DNA of 64,000 nt from an uncultured Lutimaribacter sp. (GTDB taxonomy: Bacteria; Pseudomonadota; Alphaproteobacteria; Rhodobacterales; Rhodobacteraceae): positions 25,036 to 89,035 of the forward strand of contig CAJXSO010000006.1 in NCBI GenBank assembly GCA_913061505.1, read 5' to 3'. Within the stretch, counting starts at the first letter, position 1. Each line of letters opens with the position of its first letter. Positions 45,404-52,913 of the stretch are shown in pieces. The notes beneath the pieces were generated by a model. The model saw only the letters and a list, made by a program, of their open reading frames with translations, was not told the origin of the DNA and ran no database searches. The translations under genes and the position numbers were made by a program.

Positions 45404-47530
45404 CTACAGGCCAAACCCTGCATAGGGCAAAAACCGCACCATGGTGCCGGGGCCCACATCGATTGCGGCATCTGGCAGCTCGACCAGCCCCTCGGCCCAG
45501 CTTAGCCCGCTGATCCGCCCCGACCCTTCTGATTGAAACACCTCTGCCGCGCCATCGGCATTCAGGCGTGCGCGCAAATATTCACGCCGCCCGGGTTTTT
45601 TGGCCTTACGAAATGCCGCCGGCACCCAAAACCCCTGCGGCTGGGCCCACCCTGCCCCCGCCAATAATGACAGCGCAGGGCGCCCAAAAATCAAGGCGCA
45701 TACCAAGGCCGCCACCGGATTGCCGGGCAGGCCCATCACCGGCACACCCTGCCACATAGCCAATACCAGTGGCCGCCCAGGTTTCAGCGCGATACGCCAG
45801 CTAGACAAGGTGCCGCTGGCGCGCAGCAAGGCTGAAACATGGTCTTCGTCACCCGCGGATGCCCCACCCGAGGTGAAGATAACATCAGCCTCTTTGGCCC
45901 CTTGGTTCAGGCGCTGGCGAATAACCTCGGGGTCGTCGGGGGCATGGCCCAGATCAACCGGCTGATAGCCCCAGCTTTGCGCAAGGGCCAGCAGCATGGG
46001 CCGGTTGGCATCGTAGATCTGATGCGGCAAGGCCAGTTGGGCAGGGCTGCTGATAATTTCATCACCAGTCGATAAAACGCCCACACGCAGGCGGCGATAC
46101 ACCGATACTTGGGCAAGCCCAAGCGCAGATAACAGGGCCAGATCCGGCGCACGCAGCTTGGCACCTATGGGCAAGGCAGGCGCACCCTGCGCCACATCCT
46201 CGCCCGCCTTGCGGGTGTTGGCACCGGGCTTGACCGGCCCATCAAACACCACCGCCGCACCATCAATCGCGGTGTCTTCCTCGAGCACCACGGTATCCAC
46301 CCCATCGGGTAAAATCGCCCCGGTCAAAATACGCACAGCCGCACCCGGCGGCACCACCCCCTGAAAGGGCTGGCCAGCCGCCGCGCGCCCCGCCACCAAG
46401 GGCAAGCGTTGCGGCCCGTCGCCCGTGGCGGCATGGGCAAACCCATAGCCATCCACCGCGGCATTGGGCATCGGCGGGTTAGAACGGCGGGCAACACAGG
46501 CCTGCGCCAAAACCCGGCCATGGGCGGCGTGTGTGGGGCAGGTTTCGGTGCCGGTCACCGGGTGCAGGGCCGCGCGCAAACGCGCCAGCGCCTGATCAAC
46601 TGGCACCCAGTTCACACCTTGCGGCATGGCAAAACAATCGTCGCGCAGCCGGGGCGGCAAAACCCTGGCAGGCAGGGCCGCGCGCAGCGCAATTTCATGG
46701 CCAAGGCCAAAAATCCAGCCTTCCTGCTGCGCCAATGGGTGCGGCTGGGCAAAAAGCGGGCCCAATTGCCCGGCGGCTGCCAGCCCATGCAGCGCCTGCG
46801 CCAGGATTTTCACCTGCAGAGCATCGCGCACCATATTGCGGTCTTGGGCCATGGCCGCTGCCACGTCTTGATCGAACAGGGCGGGGTATACCTCGACAAT
46901 CACGATGGGGGCGGTGGGCTGTTCAAATGGCCAAACCGCCACTTGCCCCGCAAAGGCCTGGCGCAGCTTTTCCAGCCAATGCAGCCCCACCATCGCCTGT
47001 GCACCAACCGCGCCCGCACCCGCCAATTGCCAGCACGATTTGGGCCGCAGCCCGGTTTTCCGCGCAGCCTGTTCGGTTGCGCGAAACTCGGCCAGGCCTG
47101 CGGCAAGCCGGGGCTTTTTGCGGGGCAGGCCGGGTATATCAGCTTTAGCGCCATTGCCCCAAAACGGGCCATCCCCGGCAAAGGCCGCATTGGCCTGCGC
47201 GGCCACCATGCGCAGATTATGGGCATTGCTGGGGCTATCGGTGATATGATCGGCCATCCAGCCCCAAACCGCAAATGGGCTGTCATCCCCCATCAACGCC
47301 TGGCCAAACCCCTGTGGATAGCCCAGCGAGAAATCAACACCCAAAAGCAGGGTTTCCCCCGCCGCCAGGGTTTCGGCCACCAATTGGTGCAGGGCCTGGT
47401 AGGCCGCTGTACGCGTGGCGTGGTTTTCGGCCTGCACCTGCCCGTTTTGGGCCAAACCCAGCCAAATAGAATCTTTCCCAAGCTTGGGAACACCCGATGA
47501 CGACCAATCAAGAACAGCCACGCGATCCAT
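45404..47530 (-). CDS. MoeA molybdotransferase with an extra N-terminal domain
   Basis: 708 residues. The C-terminal ~405 residues are a full MoeA (gephyrin E-like): PPMPNAAVDGYGFAHAA, VVPPGAAVRILTGAILPDGV, VGVLSTGDEIISSP, VIFTSGGASAGDEDHVSALL and MGLPGNPVAALVCALIFGRP. MoeA inserts molybdate into adenylylated molybdopterin. The first ~300 residues (start MDRVAVLDWSSSGVPKLGKD) are not part of normal MoeA. They look like an RNase H-like DUF429-type fold with an early Asp (VLDWSS) and GVDFSLGYPQGF. I recall such proteins being labelled molybdopterin guanine dinucleotide synthesis in roseobacters, without experiment known to me. Last gene of the fdhD-mobA-mobB-moeA operon. Confidence 0.88.
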   Translation of the reverse strand: MDRVAVLDWSSSGVPKLGKDSIWLGLAQNGQVQAENHATRTAAYQALHQLVAETLAAGETLLLGVDFSLGYPQGFGQALMGDDSPFAVWGWMADHITDSPSNAHNLRMVAAQANAAFAGDGPFWGNGAKADIPGLPRKKPRLAAGLAEFRATEQAARKTGLRPKSCWQLAGAGAVGAQAMVGLHWLEKLRQAFAGQVAVWPFEQPTAPIVIVEVYPALFDQDVAAAMAQDRNMVRDALQVKILAQALHGLAAAGQLGPLFAQPHPLAQQEGWIFGLGHEIALRAALPARVLPPRLRDDCFAMPQGVNWVPVDQALARLRAALHPVTGTETCPTHAAHGRVLAQACVARRSNPPMPNAAVDGYGFAHAATGDGPQRLPLVAGRAAAGQPFQGVVPPGAAVRILTGAILPDGVDTVVLEEDTAIDGAAVVFDGPVKPGANTRKAGEDVAQGAPALPIGAKLRAPDLALLSALGLAQVSVYRRLRVGVLSTGDEIISSPAQLALPHQIYDANRPMLLALAQSWGYQPVDLGHAPDDPEVIRQRLNQGAKEADVIFTSGGASAGDEDHVSALLRASGTLSSWRIALKPGRPLVLAMWQGVPVMGLPGNPVAALVCALIFGRPALSLLAGAGWAQPQGFWVPAAFRKAKKPGRREYLRARLNADGAAEVFQSEGSGRISGLSWAEGLVELPDAAIDVGPGTMVRFLPYAGFGL

Positions 47531-47532
47531 GG

Positions 47533-48042
47533 TTAAAGCCCCAAATCGCGCAAGATGAAATCGGCAATGGCGGCAGTATCATCCAAGCCCAGCACCGGCA
47601 GGTCATGGGGCAGGCCATGGGGCGCCTGCGGGGGCTGATCGGCCGCAATGGCGCGGATTGTGGGGTTTTTTTCTGCCAATGGCGGTTTGGCATTCACCGC
47701 GCGAAAGGCCTCGATCTTGGGGTGGGGCGCGGCCTTGTAGCCCTCGATCAAAACCAGATCAACCGGCGCCAGCTGGCCCAGCAGCTGGGGCAGGGGCGGC
47801 TCGGGCTGATCGCGCAGCTCGTGCATCAGCGCCCAGCGCCGGGGCGAGGCCAGCAGCACCTGCTGCGCGCCCGCCACGCGGTGGCGGTAGCTATCGCGGC
47901 CGGGCTGGTCGATATCGGTATCGTGATGGGCATGTTTTACCGTTGAAACCGAGTAACCGCGGCCGGTTATTTCGGCCACCAAACGCTCCATCAACCCGGT
48001 TTTTCCGGCATTTTTCCAGCCTGTGACGCCGTAAACCTTCAT
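47533..48042 (-). CDS. mobB: Molybdopterin-guanine dinucleotide biosynthesis protein MobB
   Basis: 169 residues with Walker A GVTGWKNAGKTGLMERLV, the MobB block YSVSTVKHAHHDTDIDQPGR and DLVLIEGYKAAPHPKIEAFR. MobB is a GTP-binding helper of MobA in attaching GMP to molybdopterin and is not strictly essential in E. coli. Its ATG overlaps the mobA stop by four bases, and moeA starts two bases after its stop, so translation through the three genes is coupled. Confidence 0.95.
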   Translation of the reverse strand: MKVYGVTGWKNAGKTGLMERLVAEITGRGYSVSTVKHAHHDTDIDQPGRDSYRHRVAGAQQVLLASPRRWALMHELRDQPEPPLPQLLGQLAPVDLVLIEGYKAAPHPKIEAFRAVNAKPPLAEKNPTIRAIAADQPPQAPHGLPHDLPVLGLDDTAAIADFILRDLGL

Positions 48043-48668
48043 ATCATCGCCTCGGCCATCTGCAGATCGTCTGGGGTGTTGACGTTAAAAAACGGGTCAA
48101 TCGGCTGGTCGGGAAACACCGCCAAGCGGCCATCGTGGCGATCTGTCCACAGCACCACCTTTTTCAGGCCATCGTTCAGGGCTGCGCGCAGATCATCGCG
48201 CAGCGCAACGGGCCAAAGGCCAAATGTCGGGTGGCGGATCACCCCTGATGTCATCGATTTTGTCTCTATATCTGCGCGGCGCGGTGTGGCGGCCAGAACC
48301 AAGGGGTGGGTTTGCCCCTGCGCCTGCGCAACCAGCTGTGCCACCAGATCGGTGGGAAAAAACGGCGTATCGGCGGCCACAGTTACAATGGCATCGGCGC
48401 CTTGGGTTGCGGCCCAATCCAGCCCCGCCAAAACCCCGGCCAAGGGGCCGGGATAGCCTGCGATACTGTCTGCCAAGACCGGCAAGCCATAATCGGCAAA
48501 GCGCGCAGCATCGCCATTGGCGTTCAGCGCCATAGCCCCCACTTGGCGTTCCAGCCGGGCCAAAACATGCGCCAGCAGGCTGCGCCCAGCCAAAGGCAAA
48601 AGCGCCTTATCGCCACCGCCCATGCGGGTGGCCAAACCCCCGGCCAACACCACGCCAAGCGGGGTCAT
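48039..48668 (-). CDS. mobA: Molybdenum cofactor guanylyltransferase
   Basis: MobA transfers GMP from GTP to molybdopterin, making the MGD cofactor both formate dehydrogenases need. The 209-residue protein has the nucleotidyltransferase signature GVVLAGGLATRMGGGDKALL, then PGPLAGVLAGLDWA, VAADTPFFPTDLV and the C-terminal block FFNVNTPDDLQMAE. The ATG at 48668 overlaps the fdhD stop by four bases; the frame upstream of it lies inside fdhD. Confidence 0.95.
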   Translation of the reverse strand: MTPLGVVLAGGLATRMGGGDKALLPLAGRSLLAHVLARLERQVGAMALNANGDAARFADYGLPVLADSIAGYPGPLAGVLAGLDWAATQGADAIVTVAADTPFFPTDLVAQLVAQAQGQTHPLVLAATPRRADIETKSMTSGVIRHPTFGLWPVALRDDLRAALNDGLKKVVLWTDRHDGRLAVFPDQPIDPFFNVNTPDDLQMAEAMI

Positions 48669-49537
48669 TGGCCTGCCCCTTTTCGGCGGTGTTTGCCATC
48701 TTCGGGCGGCACGCTGGCCGGGTCGATATCGCGCAGCAAGCGGTCTTCGCCAGACAGGCAAATAAACCGCTGGCCGCGCATGCGCCCAATCAGCGTCAAG
48801 CCCAGCTGCCGGGCAATTTCCACACCCCATGCCGTAAAGCCCGAACGCGAGGCCAGCACAGGTATGCCCATCATGGCGGTTTTGATCACCATCTCAGAGG
48901 TGAGCCGCCCGGTGGTGTATAAAATCTTATCTGCCGCGGGCACATTGTGGCGAAACATGAAACCGGCGATTTTATCAACGGCGTTATGGCGGCCCACGTC
49001 CTCCATATAAACCAGGGGTTGGTCTTGATGGCACAAGACCGTGCCGTGAATGGCCCCGGCTTGCAAATAGAGCGATGGGGTTGTGTTAATTTCCCGCGCC
49101 AGCGCATATAGCCAGCTGGTGCGCAGCTGGGCGGGGGGCAGGGTGACACCCTCGAGCCCCTCCATCATATCGCCAAAAACCGTGCCCACAGCGCAGCCGC
49201 TGGTGCGGGTTTTCTTTTGCACTTTCTCCTCATACGAGGTTTCGCGCTGGGTGCGCACCACTACGGTTTCGATCTCGTCGTCGTAATCGACACCCGTTAC
49301 CACATCATCGGCCAGCAACATGCCCTGATTGCGCAAAAACCCCAGCGCCAGCAATTCGGGGTAATCGCCAATGGTCATTGCCGTCACAATTTCCTGGCGG
49401 TTCAGGTAAATCGTCAAGGGCCGCTCTTCGACCACCGAGATCTGGGCCCGCGCGCCGGTGTGATCTGTGCCCTCAATCAGGCGCGTCAGCCGGGCATTGG
49501 CAGGATCGGGCAAAATCGGGTAGGTTGGGCTGCTCAA
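48665..49537 (-). CDS. fdhD: Formate dehydrogenase sulfur carrier FdhD
   Basis: 290 residues. FdhD binds bis-MGD and transfers sulfur to the molybdenum, which is essential for formate dehydrogenase activity. Recognisable blocks are EERPLTIYLNRQEIVTAMTI, LALGFLRNQGML, RTSGCAVGTVFGD (conserved Cys; only one Cys where E. coli has a CxxC pair) and YMEDVGRHNAVDKIAGF, then TTGRLTSEMVIKTAMMGIPV. First gene of the operon with mobA, mobB and moeA, linking sulfuration to cofactor synthesis. It should serve both formate dehydrogenases in the window. Confidence 0.95.
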   Translation of the reverse strand: MSSPTYPILPDPANARLTRLIEGTDHTGARAQISVVEERPLTIYLNRQEIVTAMTIGDYPELLALGFLRNQGMLLADDVVTGVDYDDEIETVVVRTQRETSYEEKVQKKTRTSGCAVGTVFGDMMEGLEGVTLPPAQLRTSWLYALAREINTTPSLYLQAGAIHGTVLCHQDQPLVYMEDVGRHNAVDKIAGFMFRHNVPAADKILYTTGRLTSEMVIKTAMMGIPVLASRSGFTAWGVEIARQLGLTLIGRMRGQRFICLSGEDRLLRDIDPASVPPEDGKHRRKGAGQ

Positions 49538-49615
49538 TTCAGTGTCCTTTTGCGGTGGCTTTTCAGCGCTAGGGGCATGTTGTATGCTTCACCATGTGGT
49601 TTCAAGGGATTGCTT

Positions 49616-50125
49616 ATGCTGGGATATATCGTAGCAGAGGGTCGTGGAAAGGCCGATGAGCTTATCCGCGATGTTGCGCTGAAACTACAAGCGCAGGGGC
49701 TGGCCATGGCCGGTGCCGTGCAGGTGAATATCGAAACCGACCCGGCGCGCAAATGCCAAATGGATTTGCATATTTTGTCAGGCAACGCAGTGGTGCGTAT
49801 CAGCCAAGATCTGGGCCTGCTGTCACGCGGGTGCCGGCTAGACCCAAACGGGCTAGAGCGCGCGGTGGGCCTGGTAGGTGCGGCGCTGACCCAAGGCGCG
49901 CGGCTGCTGGTGGTGAACAAATTTGGCAAACAAGAGATCGACGGCCGCGGTTTTCGCCCCCTCATCGGCGAGGCGCTGGCCATGGGCGTGCCGGTGCTGA
50001 CCGCGGTGAACGCCGGCAATTTGCAGGCCTTTCAGGCCTTTTGCGACGGTTTTGGCGAACAACTGCCCGCCGATGCCCATGCCATTCACGCCTGGTGCCT
50101 GCGCCAAAGCCAACTGGCGGCCTAA
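49616..50125 (+). CDS. DUF2478 protein
   Basis: 169 residues, start MLGYIVAEGRGKADELIRDV. It matches the DUF2478 pattern, with DLGLLSRGCRLDPNGLERAV, LLVVNKFGKQEIDGRGFRPL and a short GVPVLTAVNAG segment. The family is often found near molybdate transport or molybdoenzyme genes and resembles NTPases such as THEP1 in overall shape, but no Walker A loop is visible. Function unknown. It is the only plus-strand gene between the fdhD operon and the regulator. AAGGGA precedes the ATG at 49616. Confidence 0.75.
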   Translation: MLGYIVAEGRGKADELIRDVALKLQAQGLAMAGAVQVNIETDPARKCQMDLHILSGNAVVRISQDLGLLSRGCRLDPNGLERAVGLVGAALTQGARLLVVNKFGKQEIDGRGFRPLIGEALAMGVPVLTAVNAGNLQAFQAFCDGFGEQLPADAHAIHAWCLRQSQLAA

Positions 50126-50151
50126 CACCGGCCGCCAAGGCGCTGCGGTTT

Positions 50152-51504
50152 TCAGGCATCCCACAGGGCCATTTTTCGATCGATGGTTTTGCGCGAAACG
50201 CCCAATCGGCGCGCAGCTTCGGCACGGTTGCCATCGCATTGATCTAGCACATGCATGATGTGGCGCTGTGTAACCAGCTCTAGGTTTTCGATGGCCTGTG
50301 CCCCTTTCACCGCGCCGCTGCCGGCAAATTCCTCGGGGAATTCCCCCAAGATCACCGAACGTTCGATCAGGTTTTTCAGCTCGCGCACATTGCCGGGCCA
50401 ATGGTAGCGGCGCATCTTTAGCAGCGTTTCTTCGTCAAGGTCCAACACCGGCATGCCCAGGGCCTCGGAAAACTGGCGCATAAACATTGATGCCAGCTCG
50501 ACAATATCGTCGGCGCGGTCTTTCAGGGGTGGCATTTCAATGGTGAAGCCATTGATGCGATGAAACAAATCTGCCCGAAACGCCCCAGCCGAAACCGCCT
50601 GCTGCAAATCGGCGTTTGTGGCAAAAAGAAACCGCAGATCAAGCGGCATCTCGCGTTGCGCACCCACGGGGCGCACGCGCCTGTCTTCAAGCGCCCGCAG
50701 CAGCGCGGCCTGCACCTGTAGGGGCATTTGCGCCACCTCATCCAGAAACAGCGTGCCGCGGTCGGCCAATAGCAACAAGCCGGGCTTCAGCCTGTCGCCC
50801 TCTTCCACCACGCCAAATAATTCGGCGGCAATATGATCGGGGGCGATCGCGGCGCAATTCACCGCCACAAAAGGCGCCTCGGCGCGGTCAGACAGGTCGT
50901 GCAAATGGCGCGCGGCCAGTTCTTTGCCCGTGCCACTGGCGCCTGTGAACAGCACAGGCGTGGGCAGGGGGGCCACGCGCTTCATCACCTCGCGCACCGA
51001 TTGCAGCGCAGCCGAGGCGCCCAGCAGCTGCCCGCGCCCATAATCGGCAGACAGCTCGCGCCGCAGCAGCGCGTTATCGCGGCGCAGGTTTTTTCGATCA
51101 AGCGCGCGTTCCACCGCACCCAAAATCTGGTTGGCGCGAAACGGCTTTAGCACAAAATCGCTGACGCCTGCGCGCAAGGCGGTAATCGCGGTTTCCAGAT
51201 CGGCATAGGCGGTGATCAGAATTGTATCGGCGTAAAACCCCCGCTTGCGCTGGTTTGCCACCCAATCGAGGCCCCGCTCGCCCGGCATCAGGTTATCCAA
51301 GATCACCAGATCGAAATGCGCCTCGTCCAGCTTTTGCGTGGCCTCTTGGGCCGATGCTGCCTGTTCCACCCGCCGGGCCCGGGGCTGCAAAATTTTGGTT
51401 AGAAAATTGCGCATACCGGGTTCGTCATCGATCACCAGTATCGATGCGGCGGATAGGCTGCGGTATTCTTCTGCCGCGCCATGCGGTGTGGTGGCGCTAG
51501 TCAC
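50152..51504 (-). CDS. NtrC-type response regulator lacking the GAFTGA loop
   Basis: 450 residues. The receiver domain has acidic pocket IDDE (25-28), phospho-acceptor Asp70 in LVILDNLMPGERGL and Lys120. The AAA+ domain has Walker A GASGTGKE (188-195), Walker B GTLFLDEV and the arginine-finger region FRADLFHRING. The C-terminal Fis-type helix-turn-helix is GNRAEAARRLGVSRKTIDRK. Between ELFG and the Walker B, where sigma-54 activators have GAFTGA, the sequence is VVEEGDRLKPGLLLLADRG, so the sigma-54 contact is missing. I chose the GTG at 51504, overlapping the preceding stop (GTGA). Last gene of the respiratory formate dehydrogenase operon; probable partner of the histidine kinase at 38549-40498. 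Confidence 0.88.
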   Translation of the reverse strand: MTSATTPHGAAEEYRSLSAASILVIDDEPGMRNFLTKILQPRARRVEQAASAQEATQKLDEAHFDLVILDNLMPGERGLDWVANQRKRGFYADTILITAYADLETAITALRAGVSDFVLKPFRANQILGAVERALDRKNLRRDNALLRRELSADYGRGQLLGASAALQSVREVMKRVAPLPTPVLFTGASGTGKELAARHLHDLSDRAEAPFVAVNCAAIAPDHIAAELFGVVEEGDRLKPGLLLLADRGTLFLDEVAQMPLQVQAALLRALEDRRVRPVGAQREMPLDLRFLFATNADLQQAVSAGAFRADLFHRINGFTIEMPPLKDRADDIVELASMFMRQFSEALGMPVLDLDEETLLKMRRYHWPGNVRELKNLIERSVILGEFPEEFAGSGAVKGAQAIENLELVTQRHIMHVLDQCDGNRAEAARRLGVSRKTIDRKMALWDA

Positions 51505-51626
51505 TCGATGCGCACATTGCTGCCCGAGAACATATTTTGCGACGACAGCCCCAATTGGCCCAGCGCATACCATGCCCCAACGGAAATAACCGCCGCGGCC
51601 AGAACTCCTGCAATCATTGGCTTCAT
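51501..51626 (-). CDS. 41-residue membrane peptide
   Basis: A short ORF between the cytochrome c fusion and the regulator, beginning MKPMIAGVLAAAVISVGAWY and ending in a polar tail with SSQNMFSGSNVRIE. The first 20-odd residues form one hydrophobic helix. It starts five bases after the upstream stop, and its stop overlaps the GTG start of the regulator. That tight coupling on both sides supports it being real. It resembles small single-pass subunits of respiratory complexes in size and topology, but I recognise no family. Confidence 0.6.
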   Translation of the reverse strand: MKPMIAGVLAAAVISVGAWYALGQLGLSSQNMFSGSNVRIE

Positions 51627-51631
51627 TGTGT

Positions 51632-52906
51632 TCACTCTTTCTTGGTGGCTTGTTTCAGATAGGCAATCAAATCGGCCCGGTCGCCAGCGCCTGCAATCAC
51701 TTGCATCGGCATCTTAGACCCGGGGATATAGTGGTCGGGGCCCATGTCGAACAGGGCATCGATGGTATCTTCGCCCCAAACAATCTGCGCATTGCGCAGG
51801 GTTGGGGAATAAAAATAGCCCGGAACGCTGCCAGCCGGGCGGCCAAATAGCCCGTGCAGCGTGGGCCCCGCCTTGCGCGAGGGGCCAGGCCCCAGCGCAT
51901 GGCAGATCGAACATTTGCGCATGAATTGCCGCTCGCCATTGGGCATGGTTTCGGCATCACGCAAAAAACTGCGCTGGCCAGAAATACCGGGCTTAAATTC
52001 ATCCAGCAGCGCTACAGGCCAACCATAGGCCACATCATCCAGCCCACCGGCGTAAATGCTGGCGCCATCTGGTGCAAAGGCCAAGGCCCACACCGGCCCT
52101 TTGCGCGTGGCCTTGAAATCGCGGGTGATGCGCCAGGTGCGTGTATCGAGCATCATGATATAGCCATGGCCATCGCCCACCGCCAACTGGCCCGTGCCGG
52201 CATGATGCGCCATGGCCAACACGGGCCGCCGATCAAGCGAGAAATCAGCCAGCTGCGCACCCGTATCGGCCCGCACAACCCGGGTGCCGCCATCGACCGC
52301 GCCATAGGCCAACCACGGCCCATGGGCCACAAGGCGGGTTACACCAAACCCGTGTGTCACCAAGCGCAGCGGCACATCACTGCCCTGCCTGTCAAAGCGC
52401 AAGATTTGGCCATTCATGGTGGCGGCAAAAATATGCCGCCCATCGGGGCCAAAAATGGCAGCGTTGATGCCAGTGCCGGGGGCCTGCAGCACCTGTGCCG
52501 CACCACCGGCCAGCGGCCATAGGCGCAGCGTGCCATCCCAACTGGCCGACAGCACATGCTGGCCATCGGGCGATAGCTGCACCGATGTCACCTTGCCCTG
52601 ATGCTGGCCCAAAACCTGGGGCGCATCGCCCCACAGGCGCACGGTGAAATCATCGCTGCCCGTCACCAATTGGCCATTGGGGCCAAAGGCCACTGCGGTA
52701 ACAGCAGCCTCGTGCCCCTCTAGCCAAATCGGGCCACCCTCAGACCAAAGGCCCACAGAATTATCAAAGCTGGCCGTAGCGATTTGCCCCGCAGGCGACA
52801 TGGCAAGCCCCATAATCGGCCCGCCATGCCCCTTAAGCGTGGTAAATTCCTGCGCCCCCAGCGCGGTGGCGCAGACACTGGCCAGCACAGCAAGCAAACG
52901 CTGCAT
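51632..52906 (-). CDS. Periplasmic WD40-repeat protein fused to cytochrome c
   Basis: 424 residues. A signal peptide (MQRLLAVLASVCATALGAQ) is followed by about seven WD40-like blades (about 24-300; for example VTGSDDFTVRLWG, LSASWDGTLRLWP) and a C-terminal class I cytochrome c with heme motif CSICH (332-336) and a likely Met ligand in PGSKMPMQ (399 or 401). The cytochrome resembles c550/c2-type domains (GPTLHGLFGRPAGSVPGYFY). It would lie in the periplasm next to the exported formate dehydrogenase. An electron acceptor or a scaffold role is inference. Its start is seven bases after the cytochrome b subunit stop. Confidence 0.85.
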   Translation of the reverse strand: MQRLLAVLASVCATALGAQEFTTLKGHGGPIMGLAMSPAGQIATASFDNSVGLWSEGGPIWLEGHEAAVTAVAFGPNGQLVTGSDDFTVRLWGDAPQVLGQHQGKVTSVQLSPDGQHVLSASWDGTLRLWPLAGGAAQVLQAPGTGINAAIFGPDGRHIFAATMNGQILRFDRQGSDVPLRLVTHGFGVTRLVAHGPWLAYGAVDGGTRVVRADTGAQLADFSLDRRPVLAMAHHAGTGQLAVGDGHGYIMMLDTRTWRITRDFKATRKGPVWALAFAPDGASIYAGGLDDVAYGWPVALLDEFKPGISGQRSFLRDAETMPNGERQFMRKCSICHALGPGPSRKAGPTLHGLFGRPAGSVPGYFYSPTLRNAQIVWGEDTIDALFDMGPDHYIPGSKMPMQVIAGAGDRADLIAYLKQATKKE

Positions 52907-52913
52907 GGCCACC

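Noticed and set aside
46409..47500. A 363-residue plus-strand frame opposite the MoeA fusion's N-terminal domain
   Set aside because: Since that N-terminal domain is unusual, I checked the other strand. The antisense product is low-complexity with no ribosome-binding site, while the minus frame is continuous with MoeA and coupled to mobB.
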